Positions 40,718-49,430 are shown, counted from the first letter of the stretch. The stretch: DNA of 50,056 nucleotides from Poseidonibacter ostreae (GCF_009208055.1 NZ_WFKI01000017.1:1-50056), one strand, 5' to 3'. Notes: generated by a model from the sequence alone, not told the origin. Made by a program: numbers and translations.

Positions 40718-42052
40718 CATTTTTGATACTTCATCTACAGGGAAGCATTTAAGATTTAGTTTCATATTAGGTTTTTGAGCAATTACTGCTTTTTGAATAC
40801 CTTGTGCTTGAGCTTCTTTTAATCTCATATCTATTGAGAAAACATCTTTTATTTCACCTGTTAATGAAACTTCTCCAATAAATACTGACTCTTTAGAAAT
40901 TGGTCTATCTCTAAAAGATGAAATAATAGCAGCAACAACAGCCAAATCAGCAGAACTCTCTTTTATTTTTATGCCACCACTTATATTTACAAATACATCA
41001 TAGTGATTTAATGGTAAATCAATCTTTTTTTCTAATAGGGCTAAAAGCATATTTAATCTTGCTCCATCAAATCCTGTAGCACTTCGTTTTGGATTTGGGT
41101 TTGTACTCTCTGTTACTAAAGCTTGAACTTCTAGGATTAAAGCTCTACTTCCTTCCATTACAATAGTAAGGGCTGAACCACTTTGAGCTTTAGATTTATC
41201 AAAAAATTTTGATGTAATATCTTTAGCACTTACTAAACCTTCATTTGTCATTTCAAAAATACCAATTTCAGAAGTGGAACCAAATCTATTTTTAAAACCT
41301 CTAAGCATTCTAAGCTCTTTACTAGATTCACCCTCAAAGTATAATACAGTATCAACCATATGCTCTAAAACTCTAGGTCCAGCGATACTTCCATCTTTTG
41401 TAATATGTCCAATTATAAACATTGCAATATTTGATTCTTTTGCTTTTCTCATAAGTTCAAAGGTGATTTCTCTAACTTGTGATACAGAACCAGGTGCACT
41501 TGTAAGATTTGATGAGTAAATAGTTTGAATAGAATCAATAATAACAACTTCATAATTTACTCTTAAAAGCTCATCTTGAATCTCTTCAAGTTTAATCTCA
41601 CTTAATAAATATACATCATCATGGTTTGCTTCTAGTCTATTTGCACGTAGCTTTATCTGTCCAGCGCTCTCTTCTCCTGATACATAAAGTACTTTTTTCC
41701 CGCTTGCTGCAATTGAACCTGCTACTTTTAAAAGTAAAGTTGACTTTCCAACTCCTGGACTTCCCCCAATTAAAGTAAGACTTCCTGGAACTATTCCTCC
41801 ACCTAAAACTAAATCAAACTCATCATTATTTGATGAGAATCTTATTACATCATCTTGTTTTATTTGAGTAATTGGAACTGCTTTAGTATCAGTGTTTATA
41901 ACTTTTGATGTCTGTTTTAAAACTTCTTGTTGGTCTTGATTTAACTCTACAAATGAATCCCATGAGCCACAGTTTGGACATTTTCCTAGCCATTTTGTAG
42001 CTTGTTCTCCACAGTGTTGACATTCAAATAGTGATGTTTTTTTCTTTGCCAT
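40703..42052 (-). CDS. radA: DNA repair protein RadA (Sms)
   Basis: A 449-residue recombination-repair ATPase that drives branch migration. It opens with a C4 zinc finger (C11-x2-C14-x10-C25-x2-C28), then a RecA-like domain with Walker A GGSPGVGKST (about 76-85), the RadA-specific KNRFGS motif (about 254) and a C-terminal Lon-protease-like domain (from about 290) lacking obvious catalytic residues. These domains in this order are unique to RadA. Monocistronic on the minus strand. Confidence 0.96.
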   Translation of the reverse strand: MAKKKTSLFECQHCGEQATKWLGKCPNCGSWDSFVELNQDQQEVLKQTSKVINTDTKAVPITQIKQDDVIRFSSNNDEFDLVLGGGIVPGSLTLIGGSPGVGKSTLLLKVAGSIAASGKKVLYVSGEESAGQIKLRANRLEANHDDVYLLSEIKLEEIQDELLRVNYEVVIIDSIQTIYSSNLTSAPGSVSQVREITFELMRKAKESNIAMFIIGHITKDGSIAGPRVLEHMVDTVLYFEGESSKELRMLRGFKNRFGSTSEIGIFEMTNEGLVSAKDITSKFFDKSKAQSGSALTIVMEGSRALILEVQALVTESTNPNPKRSATGFDGARLNMLLALLEKKIDLPLNHYDVFVNISGGIKIKESSADLAVVAAIISSFRDRPISKESVFIGEVSLTGEIKDVFSIDMRLKEAQAQGIQKAVIAQKPNMKLNLKCFPVDEVSKMIELF

Positions 42053-42155
42053 ATTTTAACCTTTTAAATCTTACGCTGATTGTATATTGTTTTTGTTTAA
42101 TATATTTTATAGTAAAGTGAAGAAAAGCTACTAAAATATTACAATTTGTGATATA

Positions 42156-42890
42156 TTAATATACTATCTCATATTTTGATACTAAATCAGAAATATTATT
42201 TCCAATTTCTAATATCTTATTTAAATCCAAACGTGTAGAACTTCCTGAAATACCAACAGCAGCTATTAGGATGTTTTCCTTATTAAATAAAGGAACAGCA
42301 ACACAACACATACCATCTTGATATTCTTTGTTATCTATTGAAAACCCTCTGTTTCTTACTTTTTGCAAATCATCTTCTAATTTTTTTATATCTGTAATTG
42401 TAGTACTTGTATACTGATTGAGTTTTATTTTTTCTAAGTCATAGTTTCCAAAGGCTAGAATAGATTTACCAATTGCATTTGTATGAAGCTGAGCATGAAC
42501 ACCTATATTATTTCGTGTTTTAATAGCCCTTTTTGAAAAATCAATTTGATTTAAATATAACATCTTATAATTATCAAATATTCCAATATATGCACATTCT
42601 CCTGTGCTTTTTGCTATATCTTCTAATAAAATATTTGTTTTATTAATCAGAAGTTCTATTTTTGTACTTTGATTTGTTTTATCTGCAATTGAGTTTGCAA
42701 TTATTTCATTTGAGTTTTCTAAATAAGAAATAAAACCTTCATCTTTTAGCGTTTGTAAAAGTCTTGACATTGTACTTTTGTCAATATTCAGACTTTTACA
42801 TAAAGTTTTTGCAAGTATTGGTTTTCCATGGTCAACAATACTTTTATATACTTTTAAACCCTTTGATAAAGATTTTATTTGATTTGGCAT
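42156..42890 (-). CDS. IclR-family transcriptional regulator
   Basis: A 244-residue regulator: N-terminal winged helix (LSKGLKVYKSIVDHGKPILAKTLCKSLNIDKSTMSRLLQTL in outline, about 8-48) and a C-terminal effector-binding GAF-like domain with the IclR signature GMCCVAVPLFNKENILIAAVGISG (about 192-215). It should bind a small metabolite. It lies 42 bases downstream of the DJ-1/PfpI gene, so the two may be co-transcribed; a palindrome upstream of that gene is a candidate binding site. Confidence 0.92.
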   Translation of the reverse strand: MPNQIKSLSKGLKVYKSIVDHGKPILAKTLCKSLNIDKSTMSRLLQTLKDEGFISYLENSNEIIANSIADKTNQSTKIELLINKTNILLEDIAKSTGECAYIGIFDNYKMLYLNQIDFSKRAIKTRNNIGVHAQLHTNAIGKSILAFGNYDLEKIKLNQYTSTTITDIKKLEDDLQKVRNRGFSIDNKEYQDGMCCVAVPLFNKENILIAAVGISGSSTRLDLNKILEIGNNISDLVSKYEIVY

Positions 42891-42932
42891 GAAGCACTCT
42901 TTTTTGAATAATTATATCATATACTATGATTT

Positions 42933-43496
42933 TTATTTTATCATTTCGTGAAATTTAGCTAACCATTCAGGATGAGCGGGCCATGCTGCTGCTGTTACTA
43001 AGTTGCCATCAACTATTGCACTTTCAAAACCAATGTCAGTCCATGTTCCACCAGCTAGTGATACATCTGGAGCACAAGCAGGATAACAAGAACAAGTTTT
43101 ATCTTGAATTACATTAGCTGCTGCTAATAATAAAATACCATGACAAACAGAAGCAATTGGTTTATTTGAATTATTAAAGTTTTGTACAATTTGGATAACT
43201 CTTTGATTTAACCTAATATATTCAGGAGATCTTCCTCCTGGAATTAATAAAGCATCATAATCATTTTCATTAATATCTTCAAAAGATGCATTTAGAGTAA
43301 AGTTATGTCCTGGCTTTTCAGTATATGTTTGATCACCTTCAAAATCATGAATAGCTGTTTTTATTTGCTCACCTTCTTTTTTATCTGGGCATACAACATC
43401 AACTTTGTAACCTAACATTTTCAAACACTGAAAAGGAACCATTATCTCGTAGTCTTCTACAAAGTCACCTGCTAAAACTAAAATTTTCTTTGTCAT
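42933..43496 (-). CDS. DJ-1/PfpI-family protein (class I glutamine amidotransferase-like)
   Basis: A 187-residue cytoplasmic protein of the DJ-1/ThiJ/PfpI superfamily. The nucleophile elbow is ASVCHGILLLA with C118 and H119, and the acidic residue near the N-terminus (DFVEDYE) would tune it. ALLIPGGRSPEYIR is the preceding loop. Family functions include glyoxalase III, deglycase-like and protease-related activities; none can be fixed here. The cysteine-rich CSCYPACAPD (about 135-144) is unusual. First gene of a likely unit with the IclR regulator. Confidence 0.85.
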   Translation of the reverse strand: MTKKILVLAGDFVEDYEIMVPFQCLKMLGYKVDVVCPDKKEGEQIKTAIHDFEGDQTYTEKPGHNFTLNASFEDINENDYDALLIPGGRSPEYIRLNQRVIQIVQNFNNSNKPIASVCHGILLLAAANVIQDKTCSCYPACAPDVSLAGGTWTDIGFESAIVDGNLVTAAAWPAHPEWLAKFHEMIK

Positions 43497-43578
43497 TTAT
43501 AATCCTTTTATTTTATATTTTGAATAGTTTAAGAAAATAAAAATTAAACAAAAATTTATTTAAAATGTACTTTTTATG

Positions 43579-43597
43579 AGTTTCACATAATGAAACT
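43579..43597 (-). promoter_or_regulatory. Palindrome AGTTTCA-CATAA-TGAAACT, candidate IclR operator
   Basis: Perfect 7-5-7 inverted repeat 83-101 bases upstream of the DJ-1/PfpI start, reminiscent of the TGAAA...TTTCA symmetry of IclR-family sites such as KdgR. An IclR gene is in the adjacent unit. Confidence 0.4.
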
Positions 43598-43647
43598 ACT
43601 TTTATTCTGATAAAAGCAGAAAGCTATATTTTTTAGACTAATTAGTT

Positions 43648-43653
43648 TATAAT
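43648..43653 (+). promoter_or_regulatory. -10 element TATAAT for phospholipid module
   Basis: TATAAT 28 bases before the ATG at 43682; transcription start is expected near 43660, leaving a leader of about 22 bases. Confidence 0.5.
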
Positions 43654-43681
43654 ACGTTCAAAATTCCTAAGGAAAATTAAT

Positions 43682-44335
43682 ATGTCAAATGAAGACTTAA
43701 GAAGACCTCTTAAAGTTAGAGGTGCTACATGGTCAAAAAATATAGCAAGTTACTTAAGTAAGAAAGATATAACTCCAAACCAAATATCTATTGCAAGTAT
43801 AGTTTTTAGTATAATCGCTTCTATATTTATTTTATTAATACCATCTGCTATTTCATATCAAGAAATTTTATTTCCAATTTTGGCTACTATATTTATTCAA
43901 ATGAGGCTTTTATGTAATTTATTTGATGGAATGGTTGCTCTTGAGGGTGGAAAAAGTACTAAATCAGGTGAGCTTTATAACGATATACCAGATAGAGTTT
44001 CTGATTCTATTTTGTTTATAGCACTTGGATATTCACTAACAACTTTTACATTTTCTATTGAATTAGGATATTTAGCAGCATTATTTGCAATGATGACTGC
44101 GTATATAAGAGTATTAGGTTCAAGTATGAATGCAGGGGCTTGTTTTAAAGGTCCTATGGCAAAACAACATAGAATGGCAATTTTAACTTTTTCTTTAATC
44201 TTTAGTATTTTTGAAAGTATGATATTTGAACAAAACTATATACTTTTTATTGCACTTCTTATTATTACAATAGGGTCTTTTTTAACTGTAGTAAATCGTA
44301 CTTTTTTTATATATAAAACTTTAGAAGGTAAATAA
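43682..44335 (+). CDS. CDP-alcohol phosphatidyltransferase-family protein, non-canonical motif (YnbA-like)
   Basis: A 217-residue membrane enzyme that should transfer a phosphatidyl group from CDP-diacylglycerol to an alcohol. The motif deviates from the D-x2-D-G-x2-A-R-x8-G-x3-D-x3-D consensus: aligned from G83, the positions read N79, D82, G83, A86, L87, G96, N100 and D104, so first D, R and third D are replaced (D101 is next to the third). This matches a divergent branch like E. coli YnbA. Immediately followed by a CdsA-like gene (one-base gap). The acceptor alcohol is unknown. It is separate from the housekeeping pgsA at 26873. Confidence 0.75.
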   Translation: MSNEDLRRPLKVRGATWSKNIASYLSKKDITPNQISIASIVFSIIASIFILLIPSAISYQEILFPILATIFIQMRLLCNLFDGMVALEGGKSTKSGELYNDIPDRVSDSILFIALGYSLTTFTFSIELGYLAALFAMMTAYIRVLGSSMNAGACFKGPMAKQHRMAILTFSLIFSIFESMIFEQNYILFIALLIITIGSFLTVVNRTFFIYKTLEGK

Positions 44336-44336
44336 G

Positions 44337-45269
44337 ATGTTTAGTATTGAACAAAATTCATTAAATGGCATGATTGCAGTTATACTTGTATTACTTATAT
44401 CAACTCTAATATATTTATATAAACAAAATAAGAACAAAGAAGTTGATTACACTGAGTTAAAACTTAGAATAAAATCTTGGTGGTGGATGATTGCTATTGT
44501 ATTTATATCACTTAGTTTTAGTTCACAAACTGCAATTATATTTTTTGCTTTTCTTTCATTTTTAGCTTTAAAAGAGTTTTTATCAATTATCTCAATTAGA
44601 CATGTAGATAGACGTGCAATATTTTGGGTTTATTTATCTATTCCATTGCAGTATTATTGGGTAAGTATTGAATGGTATGGAATGTTTATTATCTTTATAC
44701 CAATCTTTTTATTCTTATTTATACCAATTAGATTAGTAATTATTGGAGAAACAGATGGTTTTATAAACTCAGCTTCTGTAATTCATTGGGCTGCTATGCT
44801 TACTGTTTTTAGTATTAGTCATATTGCTTATTTATTGACTTTACCTGTTCAAAACTCTCTTGCTGGAAGTATAGGTCCTGTTTTATTTTTACTTTTTATG
44901 ACACAGTTTAACGATGTATCTCAATATGTTTTTGGTAAGTTATTTGGTAAAAATAAAATCATTCCAAAAGTTAGTCCAAATAAAACATGGGAAGGTTTTA
45001 TAGGTGGAGTTGTAACTGTAACTTTAATTTCAGGATTAGTTGCACCTTATTTAACATCATTAGATATGTTATATGGATTTTTAGCAGGATTTCTAATCTC
45101 TGTGTTTGGTTTCTTTGGCGATGTAGTAATTTCAAGTTTAAAAAGAGATATAAAGATAAAAGATACAGGAACTTTAATTCCAGGACATGGTGGAATCTTA
45201 GATAGATTAGATAGTTTACTTTATACTGCTCCTATTTTCTTTCACTTTTTATATTATGTGAAGTATTAG
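44337..45269 (+). CDS. Phosphatidate cytidylyltransferase (CdsA/YnbB-like)
   Basis: A 310-residue polytopic enzyme making CDP-diacylglycerol from phosphatidate and CTP. The C-terminal CDS signature KDTGTLIPGHGGILDRLDSLL (about 279-298; key D280, H288, D293, D296) and SPNKTWEGFIGG are characteristic. It has about eight membrane helices. Placed right after a CDP-alcohol phosphatidyltransferase and before an acyltransferase it likely supplies the CDP-lipid donor for the same pathway. A housekeeping CdsA is expected elsewhere in the genome. Confidence 0.88.
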   Translation: MFSIEQNSLNGMIAVILVLLISTLIYLYKQNKNKEVDYTELKLRIKSWWWMIAIVFISLSFSSQTAIIFFAFLSFLALKEFLSIISIRHVDRRAIFWVYLSIPLQYYWVSIEWYGMFIIFIPIFLFLFIPIRLVIIGETDGFINSASVIHWAAMLTVFSISHIAYLLTLPVQNSLAGSIGPVLFLLFMTQFNDVSQYVFGKLFGKNKIIPKVSPNKTWEGFIGGVVTVTLISGLVAPYLTSLDMLYGFLAGFLISVFGFFGDVVISSLKRDIKIKDTGTLIPGHGGILDRLDSLLYTAPIFFHFLYYVKY

Positions 45270-45271
45270 TC

Positions 45272-45892
45272 GTGAGTAGTAGATATATAAAAGTACTATT
45301 TTTTGCTTTAATTATACGTCCTATTGTATTTGTAATTTTAGGTTTAAATATAAAAAATCGTGAAAAACTACCATTTGGAGAAGGAGCAATTATTGCACCA
45401 AATCATAATAGTCATCTTGATACGATGGTAATTATGAGTTTATATCCATTAAATCAAATTCATAAAATAAGACCAGTTGCTGCTGCTGATTATTTTATGA
45501 AAAATAAGTTCACATCATGGATTTCAATAAATTGTATTGGAATTATTCCACTTGATAGATCAGGTTCTGCATCACCTGAAGAGTTATTTAAAGAATCTTA
45601 TGAAGCTTTAGATAATGGAGATATTTTAATACTATTTCCAGAAGGAAGTAGAGGAAAACCTGAAGAGATAAGTCGTTTAAAAAAAGGGCTTTATTATATG
45701 ATTAAAGACAGAGCTAATACTCCTGTTATTCCTATTCATATGGAAGGTTTAGGAAATTCTTTGCCAAAAGGTGAAGCTTTATTTGTACCTTTTAACTGTG
45801 ATGTTTGTATTGGTGATGCATTACTACCTTCAAGTAATTCAAAAGAGTTTAATCAACAATTAAAAACCTTCTTTGAAAATTCAGTGAAGTAA
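45272..45892 (+). CDS. 1-acyl-glycerol-3-phosphate acyltransferase-like (PlsC family)
   Basis: A 206-residue PlsC-type acyltransferase. The catalytic H-x4-D motif is in APNHNSHLDTMV (about 40-51), and FPEGSRGKPEE (about 129-139) is the glycerol-phosphate-binding EGSRG block. It should acylate a lysophosphatidate, or another lysolipid, to feed the cytidylyltransferase immediately upstream. GTG start, two bases after the CdsA-like stop. Acceptor specificity is unknown. Confidence 0.9.
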   Translation: MSSRYIKVLFFALIIRPIVFVILGLNIKNREKLPFGEGAIIAPNHNSHLDTMVIMSLYPLNQIHKIRPVAAADYFMKNKFTSWISINCIGIIPLDRSGSASPEELFKESYEALDNGDILILFPEGSRGKPEEISRLKKGLYYMIKDRANTPVIPIHMEGLGNSLPKGEALFVPFNCDVCIGDALLPSSNSKEFNQQLKTFFENSVK

Positions 45893-45909
45893 AGAAAGAT
45901 TATAATTAT

Positions 45910-47208
45910 ATGTCACATATTCATAGAAAAAGAGATAAAAATTTAGGAGTTCTTGAACTCGTGGCCATTGCCTTAGGTGGAATGGTAGGTGGTGGAATAT
46001 TTACTGTTTTAGGTATTTCTGTTTCTATGATTGGTGTTTATACTCCTTTAGCTTTTATTGTAGGAGGTGCCTTAGCATTTCTTGCTGTTTATTCATATAT
46101 AAAATTGGCAGTCTTTTATAAAGATGAGGGAGCAACATACTCTTTTTTTAAAAGAACATTTCCAAACTCAAGCTTAGCTGCATCTTTAATTGCTTGGTGG
46201 GTTATCTTTGGTTATATAAGTACTTTAGCTTTATATGCATATACTTTTTCTTCTTATGCAATTAGTGCTTTTACTTTTGCAGATAATGAAATAATTAGAA
46301 AAATAGTTGCTGGTCTTATTATATTGATTTTTACATTAGTAAATATCTGGAGTGTAAAAGGAATGGGTAAGCTTGAAGACATAATGGTTTATACAAAACT
46401 TGTGATTTTAACAATAATCTCATTTGTTCTTATAAATAATTCAAATACAACAATTCCTGTTTTAATACAAAATAATGAAGAATTAAATATCTTTTCAATT
46501 TTGCTTGTAGCTTCTTTAACATTTGTTGCTTTTGAAGGGTTCCAACTTGTAATTAATGCCGTTAATGAAATGGAAAAACCAGAAATTAATATTCCTAAAT
46601 CAATATATATATCATTGTTTTTAGCAATGCTAATTTATTTTATACTCTCTTATGGTGCAATAATATCAATACCTTTTGATGTAATAATTCAAAATGAAGA
46701 GTATGCTCTAGCATCAGGAGCTGAAAAAATATTAGGACATTGGGGAACAGATTTAGTAATACTTGGAGCTTTATTAGCAACAAGTAGTGCAATTAGTGGT
46801 ACACTTTTTGGTGCATCAAGACAAATGTCTGTAATTGCTAAAGATGGGTATTCCCCTCAAATTTTAAGTAAACGTAAAAACAATATTCCATATATGGCAA
46901 TAATTATTATGGCTGTATTCTCTTTTTTATTGATTTTACTTGGAGATTTAAAAGTTATTTTAGAGTTTAGTAGTGTTACTTTTTTATTAGTTTCACTTCT
47001 TATGGCTTATGCAAATTTTAAAATATACAAAAAAACTTCATCCTCTTTATTTCTTACAATTTTAGCTATGTTTGGATTATTTCTAGGAATGGTGTTGATT
47101 TTATATTATGAATATACAACACAAGTTGAGCAACTCTATTTTATAGCTAGCTTGTATATTGTTCTTACAATTGGAGCATTTTTATACTCTTTTCAAAGAA
47201 AAAAATAG
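45910..47208 (+). CDS. APC-superfamily amino acid permease
   Basis: A 432-residue transporter with about 12 membrane helices. The first helix carries GGMVGGGIFTVLG (about 18-30), the unwound glycine-rich substrate site of APC transporters, and FVAFEGFQLVINAVNEMEKPEINIPKSIY (about 210-238) is the conserved amphipathic segment after TM6. Likely an amino acid or amine importer; the closest subfamily is uncertain. 17 bases after the acyltransferase stop, so probably in the same transcript. Confidence 0.88.
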   Translation: MSHIHRKRDKNLGVLELVAIALGGMVGGGIFTVLGISVSMIGVYTPLAFIVGGALAFLAVYSYIKLAVFYKDEGATYSFFKRTFPNSSLAASLIAWWVIFGYISTLALYAYTFSSYAISAFTFADNEIIRKIVAGLIILIFTLVNIWSVKGMGKLEDIMVYTKLVILTIISFVLINNSNTTIPVLIQNNEELNIFSILLVASLTFVAFEGFQLVINAVNEMEKPEINIPKSIYISLFLAMLIYFILSYGAIISIPFDVIIQNEEYALASGAEKILGHWGTDLVILGALLATSSAISGTLFGASRQMSVIAKDGYSPQILSKRKNNIPYMAIIIMAVFSFLLILLGDLKVILEFSSVTFLLVSLLMAYANFKIYKKTSSSLFLTILAMFGLFLGMVLILYYEYTTQVEQLYFIASLYIVLTIGAFLYSFQRKK

Positions 47209-47225
47209 TTAAATAATGTTATTAT

Positions 47226-47247
47226 TCATCATTAAAGAGGATGATGA
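47226..47247 (+). promoter_or_regulatory. Inverted repeat placing start codons in a stem
   Basis: TCATCAT (47226-47232) pairs with ATGATGA (47241-47247), leaving the AGAGG ribosome site in an eight-base loop. Such an mRNA hairpin would hold the start codons and could tune translation of the RNase HI-like gene. Confidence 0.35.
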
Positions 47248-47741
47248 TGGAACAAATAATATTATTTTGTGATGGAAGTGTTAATCCACAAAGAAAAATA
47301 GGCTTTGGAGCTTATTTTATTTATAATCAAAAACTAATAAATCAAAATATAAAAATTAAAAAGTTTGAAGAGACTTCTTCAACTAAATTAGAACTTGAGG
47401 TTTTACTTTGGGCCTTTGATGATTTAAAATTTGAAAAAGATGAAATTCTAATATATACTGATTGTCAAAATATACTTGGGCTAGAGAAAAGAAGAGAAAA
47501 ATTAGAGTTAAATGATTATTATACAAGTACTGGCAAAATAGTTAAAAACCATGAGCTTTATAAGAAATTTTATAAAAGAATAGATGCTATAAATGAAAAT
47601 ACTAACTGTAGTTTTAAAAAAGTAAAGGGTCATAAGAAAACAAAAGAAAAAGATGAGATTGATAAGCTATTTAATTTAGTAGATAAAGCTTCAAGAAAAG
47701 CTTTACGTGAATATTTAAAAGAAGAAAATTGTAATGAATGA
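47247..47741 (+). CDS. RNase HI-like protein
   Basis: A 164-residue protein with the RNase H fold. The catalytic acidic set is visible: D in LFCDGS, E in TKLELEVLLWA, D in IYTDCQN and D in LVDKASRKAL near the end, together with a KVKGHKKTKEKDEID basic region. Cleavage of RNA in RNA:DNA hybrids is expected, but sequence divergence from RnhA suggests a specialised member. ATG codons at 47241, 47244 and 47247 are in frame; AGAGG suits 47247. The stop is eight bases into the DUF3095 gene, so they are translationally coupled. Confidence 0.78.
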   Translation: MEQIILFCDGSVNPQRKIGFGAYFIYNQKLINQNIKIKKFEETSSTKLELEVLLWAFDDLKFEKDEILIYTDCQNILGLEKRREKLELNDYYTSTGKIVKNHELYKKFYKRIDAINENTNCSFKKVKGHKKTKEKDEIDKLFNLVDKASRKALREYLKEENCNE

Positions 47742-48867
47742 AGATTTTTATTTAAATTTAAAGCAAATAGATGATTTATACTCTTTATCAAACAATGAGT
47801 TTTATGAAAGTGCTCCTAAAGATTGGTTTGTTGTTGTTTCTGATGTAATAGGATCAACTAAGGCAATTGAGGCAGGAAAGTATAAAGAAGTAAATATGGT
47901 TGGAGCTTTGAGTATTATCTCTATTTTAAATATCAAGAAGAGTTTGGATATACCTTTTGTGTTTGGAGGTGATGGTTCTTTTTTATTAATTCCTAAATCA
48001 ATATACAATCAAACTGCACAAGCACTGCTTGCTGTAAAAAAAATTGCTAAAGAGTCTTATTCTTTAAATTTACGAGTTGGTATTATTTCTATTGAAGAGA
48101 TTATTAAAAGACATAAGCAAATTTTAATTACTAAATATAAAGTTTCAAAAGATTATACTCAAGCTTTAATCAAAGGTGGAGGCTTAGAGTTATGTGATGA
48201 GCTTTTAAAATCAAGTGATGAATATCTAATAAAAGAAAAAGTTGATGATACTTTTAAGCTTGATATAAGTGGCTTAGAGTGTAGATGGAAAGCTATAAAA
48301 ACTCCAAAAGAAGAGAATCTTTCTATAATTATTAAAGCTTTTGATGAAAGTCATTATGAAAAAATATTAAGAGACTTAGATGAAATTTTAGGTAATAATA
48401 CTCTTAGACATCCAATTATAGATGAAAATTTAAAACTAAGTTTTAAAAGTAAAGAATTAAATGTAGAAGCTTCTATTTATTCTAAAAGTTATATTATAAA
48501 ACATTTGATAAGTTTAAAATTTAAGTTAATTAATGCATTAGGTGCTTATTTAATAAAAAATAAAGTATCATTATGGGGTAATTATAAAGATAAAATAATA
48601 AAAACTGCAGATACTGAAAAATTTGATGATATGCTACGAATGGTAGTTGCAACTAGTTTTGAACAAACAAAAAAGCTTGAAACTTATTTAGAAGATGAAT
48701 CAAAAAATAAAAATTTACAATATGGTTTGCATAAGTCAGATTCATCTTTAATGACATGTCTTATTTTTCAAAGACATGGGAAACATATACATTTTGTTGA
48801 TGGTTCAAATGGTGGATATGCAAGTGCAGCGAAAAATTTGAAAAATAGTTTAAAAGGACAAAAATGA
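47734..48867 (+). CDS. DUF3095 family protein, class III nucleotidyl cyclase-like
   Basis: A 377-residue protein of the DUF3095 type. Three elements occur in the order of class III adenylate/guanylate cyclases: WFVVVSDVIGSTKAI with D37 (first metal aspartate), FVFGGDGSFLLIP with D80 (second), and LRVGIIS (113-119), the strand preceding the catalytic site. IKGGGLELCDELLKSS (about 147-162) resembles the helix after it. Residues about 230-377 form a second domain of unknown role. I infer cyclase or nucleotide-binding activity; the product is unknown and activity is unproven. It overlaps both neighbours, forming a three-gene unit. Confidence 0.72.
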   Translation: MNEDFYLNLKQIDDLYSLSNNEFYESAPKDWFVVVSDVIGSTKAIEAGKYKEVNMVGALSIISILNIKKSLDIPFVFGGDGSFLLIPKSIYNQTAQALLAVKKIAKESYSLNLRVGIISIEEIIKRHKQILITKYKVSKDYTQALIKGGGLELCDELLKSSDEYLIKEKVDDTFKLDISGLECRWKAIKTPKEENLSIIIKAFDESHYEKILRDLDEILGNNTLRHPIIDENLKLSFKSKELNVEASIYSKSYIIKHLISLKFKLINALGAYLIKNKVSLWGNYKDKIIKTADTEKFDDMLRMVVATSFEQTKKLETYLEDESKNKNLQYGLHKSDSSLMTCLIFQRHGKHIHFVDGSNGGYASAAKNLKNSLKGQK

Positions 48868-49430
48868 TTATATATATACATGGATTTGCAAGTGCAGGCT
48901 TTGGTGTTAAAGCACAAAAGTTTTTAGAATATTTTGAAGAAGAAATGATAACTCCAACTCTGCCAACAATTCCTGCTTTAGCAATAGCAACTTTAGAGCA
49001 AATAATTGAAGCTTTTATAAATCGTGGAATAAAAGTATCTTTAATAGGTTCATCACTTGGTGGATTTTATGCCCTTTTTCTTGCAAATAAGTATGATTTA
49101 AAAGCTGTATTAATAAACCCTGCTGTAATTCCCTGGATTACTTTAGAAAGCTATAGAAAAGATGAAGAAGAGATGGCTATAAATTATTACGATAATTCAA
49201 AATTTGAATTTAATCATTCTCATGTGCAATCTCTAAGAAACTTTGAAGTTGTAATGCTTAAGAATCCTAGTAATATTTTAACACTTTTACAAACAGATGA
49301 TGAGGTATTGGATTATAATGAAGCTGCTGATAAATTAGAAGAAACAGAGCTTATTATAGAAGATGGTGGAAGTCACTCTTTTGAAGATATTGAAAGATAT
49401 TTTAGAAAAGTTTCTACTTTTTTAGAATAA
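48864..49430 (+). CDS. YqiA-like alpha/beta-hydrolase esterase (UPF0227)
   Basis: A 188-residue alpha/beta hydrolase. YIHGFAS near the N-terminus, the nucleophile elbow GSSLGG (S64) and the C-terminal DGGSHSFED with the likely catalytic histidine match the YqiA family of small esterases. The middle INPAVIPW is also family-typical. Substrate unknown. Its ATG overlaps the DUF3095 stop (ATGA), the last gene of the RNase HI-like unit. Converges with the LpxR-like gene. Confidence 0.86.
   Translation: MIIYIHGFASAGFGVKAQKFLEYFEEEMITPTLPTIPALAIATLEQIIEAFINRGIKVSLIGSSLGGFYALFLANKYDLKAVLINPAVIPWITLESYRKDEEEMAINYYDNSKFEFNHSHVQSLRNFEVVMLKNPSNILTLLQTDDEVLDYNEAADKLEETELIIEDGGSHSFEDIERYFRKVSTFLE

Noticed and set aside
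43682..44335. Calling the non-canonical CDP-alcohol phosphatidyltransferase inactive because of altered motif residues
   Set aside because: D82, G83, A86, G96, D101 and D104 are kept, and the tight operon with CdsA- and PlsC-like genes implies use; a divergent active branch is more likely.
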